Assembly: GCA_963969395.1 (NCBI GenBank)
Contig: OZ017804.1
Span: 6,324,001 to 6,388,000 of the forward strand
Length of the DNA stretch: 64,000 nt
From: Pseudoscleropodium purum
Taxonomy: Eukaryota; Streptophyta; Bryopsida; Hypnales; Brachytheciaceae
Reading direction: 5' to 3'
The notes under the pieces are model-generated. The model was not told the origin of the DNA. It ran no database searches and saw only the letters and a list, made by a program, of their open reading frames with translations. The position numbers were made by a program, and so were the translations under genes. How positions within the stretch are numbered: position 1 is the stretch's first letter; the number at the start of each line of letters is the position of its first letter. Positions 49,186 to 60,430 of the stretch are shown here, piece by piece.

Positions 49186-49424
49186 GGCCACGGAAGAACC
49201 AGCAACGGAGCAGGACTGGCGACCGAGTACGCGGCACGAAACTAGGCAAGCGAGCCGGGAAGGGAAAATGGCAGGGCAAGGAAGACGTGTGATAGCAAGC
49301 GAGCACATAATACTCCCATTCCTGCCAACAGCTACGAAACCAGGCAAGTACGTCTGCAATCTGAGACAACGAATTCCAATGCGACGGAATGACGACGAGT
49401 GTCAAATGAGTGACGAAGAGAATA

Positions 49425-49440
49425 TTAGGGTTTAGGGTTT
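49425..49440 (-). promoter_or_regulatory. Telo-box-like motif upstream of the mutase
   Basis: TAGGGTTTAGGGTTT on the plus strand (AAACCCTAAACCCTA read in the direction of the mutase) lies about 240 bp upstream of its ATG. AAACCCTA telo-boxes are known promoter or leader elements of plant housekeeping genes; function here is inferred. Confidence 0.45.
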
Positions 49441-49813
49441 TGATGATTCCTCAGGTGCAATTCTCCCTATGTCTTCCTCTTCTATCTACCTTTTCTTACT
49501 CCTTTGCTACCTATCTCTTCTCCAGTCGCATGCCTCTTCGTGCGCTCAAGCTCGCGGAAAACATCGAAGCAGCAAAGTCGAAATTATGGAGACCGCAATC
49601 CCAATTATGGTGACCGCACTAATAAGGATTAATGAATCTGTTTCCGTCCTATCTGCGATGGGCCTGCACCATCAGTGATATCCTGAACATCGCAAAACTG
49701 TGTCAAGGTTCGCAACCCCGCCGCGAGCAAGGAAGGCAGCCGGGTACGATGGAGCCTGCAGCGTGGGCTCATGCATTACTTCCAGCCCGTGGACTTCTCG
49801 CTTCAGCAAATAG

Positions 49814-50103
49814 TGCAACCCGCCGGGAGTGCGGGAGCACTGCGCCTACCTTCACGGCGTCTTGTGCGCCTTGAGGGAGGATGAACGGCTGAGATGAGGT
49901 TTGGGTGGGCATCGGACGGTGCGCAGGTGTGCTGTCTTGGGGCGTCCACCTGGATTGATATCCCAGGTGGAAGCGCCACGACATTACCCCTGCACACCGT
50001 CCGATGCCGACAAAACCTCATCTCAGCCGTTCAACCCCCCTGAAGGCGCACAAGACGCCGTGAAGGTAGCCGCACTGGTCTCCCGCAATCCCGGCGGGTC
50101 GCG
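49814..50103. repeat. Near-palindrome (fold-back) of ~290 bp between divergent genes
   Basis: The left arm (TGCAACCCGCCGGGAGTGCG..., 49814-49950) and the right arm (ending GCAATCCCGGCGGGTCGCG, 49965-50103) are inverted copies of about 140 bp, separated by a short centre 'tggattgatatcc'. Conserved internal blocks are CTACCTTCACGGCGTCTTGT, GAACGGCTGAGATGAGGTTT and GCATCGGACGG. It is GC-rich. It could be a fold-back transposon or a source of hairpin RNA; a target duplication was not clear. Overlapping frames of 70-100 codons on both strands come from its composition. Confidence 0.85.
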
Positions 50104-50405
50104 ACGGATTCGTCGTCGACTTTCACGCACCCAAATCACTCTTTCTAATAAGAGGCACCCACCATCAAATCAGTCATCTCAGCAAAGCCCTCGCCCTTCG
50201 TGATGCAACCCAAATCATGCCTCCATCACCCCTTGCTCTCAGGTTGCAAATCACAATAGTCATAAAAAGTTCTCGATCCCTGTGTATATGGGGGTGAGTC
50301 TCAAATCAAACAAGAATTTTCTCCTAGACTCCAGGCTCATTCTTTTCAGTTTCCACCGTTTGCGGGTTCCGACACTGGTCGCCGCGGCCGGGGGGCGTCC
50401 ACATT

Positions 50406-50803
50406 GCTCGCAAGTCGGAAGAGTTTGGGCACACAGTAGGGAGGGTTCATACGGATGGGGGTCTTCCAACTTCTTCACAAATCGGAACGATTTATTAGTC
50501 TGAGCTCGCCAATAGGATTCATACGGAGGGGGGTCTTCTATCTCCCTCTCAAAGCGGAACAGTACCAGCTCACGCTGTTCACTCCGAGGTGAGCCTCCAA
50601 TCGGAAGAGTCCAAGCTCATCATTCTATTTATTTCCATCATTTGCCATTGCCAGTTTCAAAATCTTCCTCAGAGGTAAGTTCTCCATCTTCCTCGCGTAT
50701 CGGAATAGTCTACGAATATTCGATTGGTTGTCCGTCATTTGGCAGGTTTCGAGACTCGCCGCCGTGGGGGGTTGGGACTTCCATCTTCCTCGCAAATCGG
50801 AAC
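50406..50803 (+). repeat. Six spaced CAAATCGGAA-type motifs upstream of the apyrase-like gene
   Basis: Near-identical 15-17-mers (consensus CTCGCAAATCGGAANAG) occur at about 50406, 50475, 50549, 50594, 50689 and 50787, with surrounding similarity (TTCATACGGANGGGGGTCTTC twice, CCATCTTCCTCGC twice). They are either degenerate tandem units of roughly 70-100 bp or repeated protein-binding sites. Confidence 0.65.
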
Positions 50804-51364
50804 AAGTTAGTCGCAGCTGATGCTGTTCAGACATCCCGCATATTGAAATTCAATTTGTCGCTTACAGTGTAGTTCCGGGACGGGATTCCCGAGCGAGCTT
50901 GATTCTGCAACGTCTATCGAACAGGGAAGAATTTACGACGGGTTGGGCGAGAAGCGTGAGGCGTAGTTCCCGAGGTGAATGCTGATCCTAGCTAGAAATA
51001 ATACTGGCCGGTTTTGCAGTTCGAATTCCTTCTGGCGACATTTGTCACAGCGGTAGGATTGGGGCTACAGTAACCCGAGTGAGTGGAGTGTTTGATTTGA
51101 TGGAGTGATGGAGTGATTTGATTGCAGAATGGTTCAGTTTTCCTGTAGTTGTGCAAGATTCGATGGTAGTTGTAGTTGTTCAAATATTGACGAATTTGAG
51201 AGCAGTCATCGACACCAGTTTTTTAGCTACTCCGGGTAATGGATCTTGCGTTCCCACCCTTGCCATCTCGATGCCATCCTTCCACCCAAAGTAGGGATCT
51301 TGTAATCGAATGCTACAAAATGGATCTGAGATGAACCAACACATTTCTCTGGACTCCGCCGCCG

Positions 51365-51385
51365 CCACCACCACCACCACCACCA
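51365..51385 (+). repeat. CCA microsatellite in the probable 5' leader
   Basis: About seven CCA triplets lie 50-70 bp before the apyrase-like start codon, probably in its 5' UTR. Confidence 0.8.
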
Positions 51386-51437
51386 ATCACAACTACAAGG
51401 GATCCCGAGATCTTCTCACAACCTAGATTCTTCATCC

Positions 51438-54400
51438 ATGGAGCTTCCCAAGCTTATTCCACGAGGTGCACCTTTCAAATTTGCCCCCTCAACTGCTCGA
51501 TTCCAAAGCCTCCACTCATCCCACAGCACTCGCTCTGGATGTCTCAAAAAGCTCTGGGCAGCTTCCATTCTCCTCTTTCTCACCTTCCTTTTCCTCTACT
51601 TTTTCAAAGCCCACCACCATCACGTGTTGCAGCAGCATGTTTCCTCCTTCCAACAGTTCCAGGGCTATGGTGTGGCGATCGACATTGGGCGACTGGAGGC
51701 CAGAGTCCATGTGCTTCATTTTGGGGATACAGGGATGATTAGGGTTTTAGGGAGGGAGAATAGTTTGGCTCCCTATAATGTGCCTGTTGTGGTGGGGAAT
51801 CTGCTGGAGTTTGCGAAAGGGTATGTGCCTGAGGAGGAGAGGGAGAAAACTAGGGTTTATGTTGCGGGCACTGGGGGATTGGATTGGGTTTTGGAGAACA
51901 ACCGGGTGATGTTTCTTGAAGAATGTCGTAAAAGTGTGAAGCAATCGGAGTTTCTGTTTAGGGAGGAGTGGGCGATGGTGCTCAACGGTGAGTGTTGGAA
52001 TTGTGATTAGGGTTTACGTGAGCCTGGGTGTGCTTTTGTTCATATTAATTGAATTGCTTTTTGTGTCAATTGAATAGGCTTGTGTTTAAACACAGATTGA
52101 TGCTTTTGGTTTCGACAATTTCGGAAGATCTCTGTGGTTTTGTAGTGGTTCTAGGTCTGTAGAATCAGGATAGAAATTTTACTTCTTTTTTTCATTCTTT
52201 TTTGTTGTTTCTGCCTTAGGGGACAGACTAAGCAATAGTTTGAAATTGCAGAGAGTTTTGGTATCTGAGACATATTGGTGCCCGTCATTTAAAAGAGTGA
52301 ATCTCTTGTGTCTAATAGAGCTGTGGTTGTAGTAATAGTAGTGTTTTTAAGGTTGTTGATTATTTTTTGGGGGGATTCTTCAATGAGTGAGGATTATATC
52401 GAGGAATAGACACTGGCAATTAGCCGCTTTTTTTGTTTTCTTCCTGTAAAAAATCTCGTGTGTTTATCAAGGGTTGTTTGATAGGGTTGATAGTGAAGTC
52501 ACTATGCATCATTCGGCTGGTAGGAGACGTTGATTAAAGGCTTTGGTGTGGCAGGTAGGGATGAAGGTGTGTACGAGTGGGTGGCAGCTAATTATGCTCG
52601 TACCGTTGTCCAAAGTGACCCTACAGACACCATTGGTGTCCTTAATTTAGGAGACGAATCAGCACAGGTTCTATTCTGTACCTCAGCCTTAAAGAATTGA
52701 ATTCGTGCTCAAGAAGTTGTGAATATTCTAGATGTCATTCATGTGTTTTTTAATGGTGAGCCTCTCTTGGGAAAAAAACTTAAAGTTAACAGTGATTTGC
52801 AATGGTGTGCAGGTGACTTTTGTATCAGAGAAAGCACCCCCTTTTGCCTATTTTCACAAGATTGAGCTACGGGGCACAGCGCACAATCTCTATTCCTACA
52901 GCTTTGACAAGCTTGGCCTGGTTAGGGTTCTCTTGCCTCTCCTTGGGATACTGGGGTTCTTTATGGCATAACGTATGTGGTATTTTCTCAATTCTCATAA
53001 TTTTAGTATTTTTGAGTTATTAGTTTTGGAGTTGGTCATTTGGAGGCTTTTCCAATTTTTTATTTATTTATAGACCAACACGAGCAATGTCCTTCAGTGA
53101 TTCTGGCGATATAAAATTTGGCCTCATCATTTCATAACATGATCAATTGAATGGGTCATTTTAAGCAGTAAGTCCTTGATCTTCTGGGGGTTAACGAGGT
53201 GCCTTGGATTTGGATGTGCAGGAGACAGCGTCAAAGAGCTTGCTGAAGCTCCTGCATGCGAGAGCAGTTGCATCATGTATGTGATTAGCTGAATATATTT
53301 TTTCTGATGCGCTGCTCTTAATACAATACATGACAAAAGCTCCCCCCTTAAATCTATGAAGTTGGTAATGTTTAGTTAATAGACATTCGATTCACTCAGT
53401 CCTCGTGGTAAGTTAATGCTAAGTTATAGTCGATGTAATACAAATGGTGTTAAATTAATGTTCGTGTGATATTGAGTGTCATTGGTATTAACTGAATCTT
53501 ATATTGGGAATTGATAAGTTAATATTAAGTCAACATAACCTTGACTTTAATATAATATAACTTTATATTAATTTTGATCTTATGTTCTAATTGATTAGCA
53601 TTAGTTTACTGTTAATAACTTTGTGAATAGAATGGGGAGTCTTTTGAGACTTTGATTTTCCCCTTTTAAAACAACTTGACTCACCCCTTGATTTTGCTTC
53701 TATTGTGCAGCTACAAGTAGTTCAGGAAATAAAGTCGTATTAGATCCATGCTCTCCACATGGATTCAGAGGCCCCAATCATTTCGGAACCGAGGTAGCTG
53801 CGGACACAGAAGGCACTGCGACCACCGTAGAAACGGTTCCTACCATTCCTTCTGGCAATTTTTCTGCTTGCCGAGCTGAATCACTTGCACTCCTCCAACA
53901 AGGACAAGGTATTTCTGTTTAGTAGCAAATGACAATAGTCCAATTTCCATTGCAATTTTTTCCAGTTGAAGAGTGACACATTTAGCTTTTGAAATATTCT
54001 TCTGCGGTTGGAAGAACTCACTTTTCTCTACTTGAGATCGCCCCCCAAAAAAACTCAGTAGTTTGAAATTCAGTGTCAAGAGTGCGCATAGCTCTGTGAG
54101 TAAGTGGCCAACACTTGTCAAGATTTGTTAAGCTTCTCAAGTTTCTTGTCTTGCTACTGGATGTAAGATTCTTGGATGTTTTTGTCCCTTTTCTTTCATG
54201 CTTAGCTCACTGAATCCCCATTTTGGTGTTGAAATGCTCATGGTCTGTTGGGTACGGCATTGTTGTTGGCTTTTGTAGAAGCGTGCCATGACAAGAAGTG
54301 CCCTGCTGGAACCATTTTTGTTCCTGAGCTTCGTGGAAACTTCGTCGCTTCTGGGAAGTTTTACGACACTGCTAAGGTACATTTTTTGTTGCTTAAATTT

Positions 54401-55659
54401 GTTATTTCTTTCCTATTGCATTTCACAGACATCCAAGCACTGTCGTGTATGCTATCACCATCCCTTGGATCATTCCCCTTTTTGTAACCTCTAGCTAACA
54501 TGATTAATAGGAAATTAATGAAGACCCTAGTGTCCAGTTTTATAGCAGAGATTAATCCCAAAGTGTCGAAACCAAAAATAGGACGTCCGTCAGTTACTAC
54601 TAACTTCCCAAACATGTTTCTGATGTTCAACAATGGTACTAGGTATTCTTTCTTTCTTTCTATTCGTACATTTAGTTACTTTGCTTGAAGCTTCCTCAAT
54701 GGTCTATTTCAACTTCTATAGTGAGGGTCTATTTCAACACAACTTCGCTTCCACTGCTTCTGATCACAGTAAATTCTCTCAGTTGCCATGTAAACTAACC
54801 AGGGTGTTGCCCTTGTCCGTCTTCTTGCCAAGCAGTATTTTAAATTGCCAGATAAGGCATCAATAGCAGACCTTATTGCTGCTGGGAAGCACTACTGTGA
54901 AGGTGAGGTGGGGGACGTGGCAATGGACACTTTCCCAGAGTATGAGGTGGTGCGGAAGCCTTGCTTTTCAGCTTCCTTTATTGTGGCATTCTTACACGAC
55001 AGCTTGGGTCTTCCAGTCAGCAGCAGCCAGTAAGGCTCCTCACCATTCCTCAAGTGTTCTCCACTTGCACTAGGATTCATAACATTGTTTAGGAAGGGCC
55101 TGGGAAGTTGTATGTGAATCTTAAGCTGTATGTGAAATTTTATCTCTAGTGGTTTTTTTAGGGTTTTAGGGTTTAGGGTTTAGGGTACCAGTTATATTTG
55201 GGCTTGCAGTGTAGAACTTATGTACTATGGAAAAGTGCAGTAAACATATAGATACACATGGTTGCTTGTGAATTTTAAGCTTGCTATCTCAAGTGTGTTA
55301 CTGCACTAGAAAGGGAGCCATGTTTGGGGTTTAGGGTTTTAGCGTTTTGTTTTTCCAATACCTGATATGGTGTGATGTTCTGCAGGGTGATGTTTACGGA
55401 CGCAGTGAACAGCGTGCCAGTGGAGTGGACTGTGGGATTCTTTTTAACACAGTTGTTAGAGAACAACAGCAAGTCTAGTGCCCCTCCCGTCATCATTTTT
55501 GGAGACATTTTTGGCAACAACGTTGCCTTGTTTGTAGGCGTTTCAGTTGTCTTCGGCCTGTTGTGGTGGTTTGTAGCAAGGTGGCGAAGGCCACAGCTGA
55601 AAACCATCTATGATTTAGAGAAAGGGAGATACTTCACCACTGCTGCTCGTGGGCGATGA
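51438..55659 (+). CDS. GDA1/CD39 (apyrase-like) two-TM membrane protein
   Basis: Eight exons keep phase throughout: 51438-51987, 52555-52667, 52813-52920, 53222-53276, 53711-53908, 54279-54376, 54836-55029 and 55386-55659 (529 residues). The plan is a short N-terminal tail, a TM helix (about 39-56), a GDA1/CD39 domain, a second TM helix (about 482-503), and a cytosolic tail RRPQLKTIYDLEKGRYF that closely resembles plant APY6/APY7-type proteins. Such enzymes hydrolyse NTPs/NDPs in the endomembrane lumen or outside the cell. Family marks include IRVLGRENSLAPY..., DEGVYEWVAANY (186-197), SAQVTFV (219-225), DPCSPHGF (286-293), CFSASFIVAFLHDSLG and VPVEWTVGFFL. The nucleotide-binding apyrase conserved regions are eroded: ACR1, normally DAGSTG, reads DIGRLE (82-87); ACR2, normally ATAGLR, reads AGTGGLD; ACR4, normally LGGASAQ, reads LGDESAQ (215-221). 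Activity is therefore doubtful, although the frame is intact. The ATG at 51438 is well placed ahead of the TM helix. Confidence 0.88.
55157..55185 (+). repeat. Interstitial TTTAGGG units in an apyrase intron
   Basis: Four near-perfect plant telomere units (TTTAGGG, one with an extra T) lie in intron 7. A single GGGTTTAGGGTTTTAG occurs again at about 55327. Confidence 0.85.
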
Positions 55660-57107
55660 TTCATTTTGCATATTGGGATGTTGAGATGGGCATCCTCATT
55701 GATGTATTTTATCATCTTCAACAAGGGTGCTTTATTGTCTTAGATTTCTCCATGTGATTGTATCAACATGTCCAGCACTTTTGTACTATCATCTCTTCAT
55801 GGATCAATCAGTGTTTGTCAAAGCAGAGTTTTAATAAAGCTTCGAATTGTGACTTGTTTGCAAAACTATCTCATCTAGATTTTTGTTTAAAGTGTATATC
55901 CTCTATATCTGAAAGCTCAAGGTCAATAAAAGCTTTTACAGTCCAAGAATAGGAATTATGTTCAAACCCTTGTTTGGATACATTTAGGTGTTGCTATTTG
56001 AATTGTTGGTTCATATAATCATAATTATAGAAGATCCTCTCTAAGGTAATATTGATTGCCTAGTCCTTGCAATGAATGCATGAGAGCATCGTCAATGTTT
56101 CTTAGCATATATGGTTAGCTTGAGCTTGGTTGTGATTGGGAGCATTTTCCTCCCCTATTATAGCCATTACCAAGGAAGAAAAGTGGCAAGGCTTGCCAAA
56201 TACAACTCTCCAAATGTTACCATGTGAATCTTACAAACTATGGACTTCATGTGCTTTATTGACATGATCCTATTCAAAAGTAATATTTCAATGCTAGTTG
56301 GCTTAGGAGTTAGTACTTTGGAATAGAATTTAGTACAATAGAATAGTAATTTACAAGCCTCTTTGGTAGAACAAGTGGCACAATGATTTGTCAAACACAA
56401 GTGTGGTAGGGATGTTGGGATGTTAGGGAGCACATTTTTTGAGCCTTGTTTGAAGGAAATGGGTATCAATGCTTTGAATGCAATGACCCTCCCTTATATA
56501 TAGAGTCAATTTAGTCTTGGCCTTATTACTTTAGAAAGGTTCTATTGTATCCATCAATGAGTTAGATAAAGAAGGGGACTTTTAGGAAGTGTTTGAAGGT
56601 AATTTTGTTTTGTTTGATGCATACAAAATCATCATGTTGCAATTTGTTAGTTTTCTTTTCTCCTTTCAATTTGGTTTAAAAATTCAAAATTTACAAAGTA
56701 AATTTCACTAACTTTGATATCTTGGTTGTTAAATTTGCATTCAATAGAAGTAGTATATAGTGCTTAAGAAAACAACCTAAATTCAAATTCACTAAAAGGT
56801 GCAACTTATAGTATCTGATAGTCAACTTTTTGACCCAGGCAAAATAAATCCTAGTAATCAATTTGTAAAATGTTCTTAAAAGTAAATAGTGTTGTATGTG
56901 AAGGTCAAATTTGACACCTAAGTGCTGAAATTGAAATTCAATGTCAGATTCTCAATGGTTCATGTCAATTCACATCATTTACAAGATGACATATTGCGCT
57001 TTTGTATAAAAATGACTTAATTTATGCCCAATCTGACCTTTACCCAGGGTAATGTAATACTGTACTCCGAATACCACCCATTGATTGACCATGGGATCTG
57101 AAGCTGC
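55660..57107. other. 3' flank and intergenic DNA, no gene seen
   Basis: AATAAA-like signals at about 55832 and 55925 could end the apyrase-like transcript. The remainder becomes AT-rich. Short frames such as 56167-56469 on the minus strand show no family signature. Confidence 0.5.
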
Positions 57108-57135
57108 TGACGACAGCTGACGACAGCCTACGTCA
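57108..57135 (+). promoter_or_regulatory. Cluster of TGACG/ACGTCA sites upstream of the SDR
   Basis: Two TGACG motifs (57108, 57118) and TACGTCA (about 57129) lie within 28 bp, some 630 bp before the start codon. TGACG pairs are known targets of plant TGA-type bZIP factors; binding here is inferred. Confidence 0.4.
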
Positions 57136-57581
57136 TCAGAAAGCCAATTGTTGTACACAAGTACCTGAAGGCCATTGATAGGGAAAAGGAATGGCGATTC
57201 TCGTAAAGAAGAGCCAATTGATAGAATGGCAATGCCGTTGAAGGAAAGAAAAGGCGACTCCACAGAAAGTGAAGCCGATTTACAGAAAGAAAAGTCGATT
57301 TCTAGAAAGAAAAGAATTACACTTTCTGCTCGTCAAACACCGTGCACGTCCTTGCTCTCTGGCGATCTCACCATCTCCTCTGACTGTCCTTCCTCCAGTC
57401 CCTTTAATTCCATGCCATGAATCTTTGGATCCCCACTTCAATTTTGCACTACAGGATTGTTGCACAGAGCATTCTTCTTCCGCTCACAAACAATCCCATC
57501 ACGATCACAAAGCTCCGGATTGCCCTACTTGGCTTTCAATTTCTTCCGCCTTGATTAAGGCTTTTGGCTGACTTGCATTTC

Positions 57582-57722
57582 GTAAGCTCAGATTCCAATT
57601 TGGTTGGCACCCATTCTCCATTTCGACACTTCTGTTTTTCCATGTCATGGGTTTCGACTGGATTAGAGTTTTGTTTGTGGAAAGCAGAAATTTCTTATGA
57701 AATTTGTGATTTGTGAATGCAG
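57582..57722 (+). other. Possible 5' UTR intron of the SDR gene
   Basis: A good donor (ATTTC|GTAAGCTC) and acceptor (GTGAATGCAG|GAGG) bracket a T-rich stretch ending 17 bp before the ATG at 57740. This is a prediction from splice consensus only. Confidence 0.4.
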
Positions 57723-57739
57723 GAGGTCGAGTTTTGGGG

Positions 57740-60430
57740 ATGGGAGATGAGTCGCCGTTCCGAGAGACGGTCCTGAAGGGCAAGGTGGCGCTCATCACGG
57801 GCGGAGGCTCCGGCATTTGCTTCGAGATTGCCAGGCAGTTTGGTCTCCATGGCGCGCGGGTGTCGATTATGGGGCGACGGAAACAGGTCCTGGAAGCTGC
57901 AGTGGCTTCCTTCAAGAGCCTTGGCATTCAGGTGTTGCACCCAAAACTGTTGAATCTATTGAAGTCGCTGTTGTATGTCTTTGAGTGTTCGAGTTTTTGT
58001 CATAGTACTGTAATGCAGTTCTCCTTGGAATTCTTTCTTTGTATCCCAACATTGAGGTTTGGAACTTGCTTGTTGACTACTGATTTTGTACGTGGTTACC
58101 CTAGGCTGTCATTGAAACACCCGCCTTGTAGTCGTAGTGTGTTCTGATACTGGATACCGCTCCTTGAAACTGTACTGAATTAGGGTTTAGCGTTGAAGCC
58201 CAGCATTTCTCCTCACGGCAACAGAAAATGTGTACCTTATAGAGTGCATCGTCGACCATTCTAATGTTAAATCATTGCTGATCAATTTGTCGTTTTTCGG
58301 CAAATGGTCGATTTTAGCTTCATTGATGTGTGTGAAGTGGCAAGAAGAGGTTCATGAATGGCACAGAACCTGGGAAATAGAGTGGAGATGTATGCTCTTG
58401 CTGGTATGGAGTGGAGAAGCTCTTAGATTTTTTCCGTTAGTGCGATCTGTTGTTTTTGAGGATCAGGATCTGTTTTGTGAAGTATAAGTAAAGCCTCAGC
58501 ATTTTGTATTTTACGTTGAGATTTTTTATTTCGTGCATCTGTTGCAATACAACTGATACTGTTGAAACTGTTCAATGTTGTGATCTTTGGTCAAGCAGGC
58601 TGTATGTATAGAGGGAGATGTGCGCAAGGAAGCTGATGCCATTCGTGTTGTGGAGACGGTGGTCAATGAGTTCGGCAGGCTTGACATTCTTATCAATGGC
58701 GCCGCTGGGAACTTTCTGGTTGCCCCCGAAGACCTCTCTCCAAATGGTTTCAAGACTGGTAAGGCCTTTGAGATACCAGCTGTGATTGATACACAACTTG
58801 TTACTAGCTTTGTTTTCCTTTTAAATTTAATAATTGTAATGCTTGCTTGTAATCTGCATCGGTCACATTCTTTAGTCGTGGCACCAGCACTTTGCCAAAT
58901 AAGAGTTACTCCCTCCGAAGGTGGTCAACAGGGTTTTACTAGAACTCAAATGATGTGTGCATGTCGATATTGTGAAGCCTTTCAAGTTCCATTTTTATTG
59001 AGAGGATGGTTCTTTGGGGTGGAAACTGTGTAGTTATGGACATCGACGCACTTGGAACATTCACAATGAGCCGTGCGGCCGTGAACTACTTAAAGCAGGG
59101 AGGCCAAGGGAAGGGGCCAACCGAAGGTGGAGCTATCATTAACATCAGTGCCACGTTACATTATACAGCCACTTGGTACCAACTTCACGTTTCTGCTGCT
59201 AAGGTGTAACTCCTATTTCTTTCATGAAGGTTATTCCTTTTATGTGTAAATCGCTTTTTAATCATTTTTTGCACTCGCAGGTGTTGAAAATTTTGGTTGG
59301 TTAACCCTTAAGTTATCAAAGGGTCTCTCCCATATCTCTAGGAGTTGTAATACATCACTTAAGAAGGCAATAAAATGTATCAATACAGAGAAATATGCTT
59401 TGGAAGTAACTGGTATTGATTGTTAGCTTCTTACTTTTAGATCCGTCACTTAGGAATATTGGAAATTGATTCTTGACTGGCAGCCATCAAATTTTTTTTT
59501 CATTGACAAGGTATTCTTTTTGCTGTGCAGGCAGCTGTTGACAGTCTTACAAGAAGTCTAGCTTTAGAGTGGGGTACAGATTACAAAATCCGATGCAATG
59601 GCATTGCTCCAGGTCCAATAGCTGGAACACCAGGCATGTACAAATTGAATCCAGACGAAGCTCAAGTTTCAACTGAAGATAAAATCCCTCTTGGAAAGCT
59701 GGGTGACACGTGGGACATTGCCATGGCTGCCATTTTTCTTGCTTGTGAAACAGGTAATTCCTTCTCTTAAAAATATCGACAGTCATGCTTTTTTCTTTCG
59801 GCATAGTGAATTTTTGGCCTAGTAATTTGCAGTGGAGTGAGAACGTTTGAGTAGGTGCTTATTGCTGTTCAAATCTGAATCCTAGTCCCTACCATGGCAT
59901 AAGCTACATCTACAATGCAACTTCACCGTGAAATAATTGAAATAAGCTACATAGCCTCTCAGAAGCTCTGTTGCTGCTTTGTAAAATGGACAGAGTCTCC
60001 TGTAGCTTTGTCATTGCACTACAAAGTAGACATGGAGTGTCTTAGCTTTGTATTTGTATCTTAAAATGAACAGAGTTTCTCGTAGCTTTGTAGCTAAATG
60101 ACGAGGGGAATAGAGATCTTCTAGTTTTGTAGGTACTGAGGCTCCCATAGCTCAGCAGCTTTTTGGTAGCTCCCCAAACAATATCTACAGTCTCATTTGA
60201 AGTCTCATTCGAATGTCTGTTTTTGTATTATGCGGTTTCATCACTGGTTTTATAATGAAAAAACCGTATGCAATGTGGCAGGGAAGTATATCAATGGTGC
60301 ACTACTTTTGGTGGACGGAGGTGAATGGTTGTCAAAGCCACGCAATGTTTCCAAGGAGCAATTGCGCCAATTTGGTCGTGCAGTTGAACAGAGATCCAGG
60401 GCAACCACCTTGCCAAATAGCAAACTTTAA
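57740..60430 (+). CDS. Peroxisomal 2,4-dienoyl-CoA reductase-like SDR
   Basis: Five exons keep phase: 57740-57931, 58599-58758, 59034-59203, 59531-59753 and 60282-60430 (297 residues). Enzymes of this family (mammalian DECR2, plant SDRb) reduce 2,4-dienoyl-CoA with NADPH, allowing peroxisomal beta-oxidation of polyunsaturated fatty acids. Seen here: the Rossmann motif VALITGGGSGI (16-26), the dinucleotide-specifying GRRKQ (45-49), EGDVRK, LDILINGAAGNF, the family-specific ISATLHYTATWYQLHVSAAKAAVD that replaces the YxxxK of classical SDRs, LALEWG, IRCNGIAPGPI, GTPGM, a VDGGEWLSKP block and a C-terminal SKL, a canonical PTS1 peroxisome signal. Position 27 is Cys where the cofactor motif TGxxxGxG normally ends in Gly. 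The first ATG of the frame beyond a possible leader intron is used; it gives MGDESPF, close to homologues. Identification is strong. Confidence 0.95.
59960..60110 (+). repeat. Short imperfect repeats in intron 4 of the SDR gene
   Basis: 'GTAGCTTTGTA' and 'AAAATGnACAGAGT.TC' recur three or four times (about 59974, 60001, 60042, 60082). Degenerate tandem structure with no known function. Confidence 0.5.

Noticed and set aside
49769..50203. Overlapping 70-100-codon frames on both strands
   Set aside because: They coincide with the arms of the ~290-bp palindrome, and mirrored frames are expected from inverted GC-rich arms.
57505..57940. Minus-strand frames of 81-140 codons
   Set aside because: They are antisense shadows of the first SDR exon and its leader.
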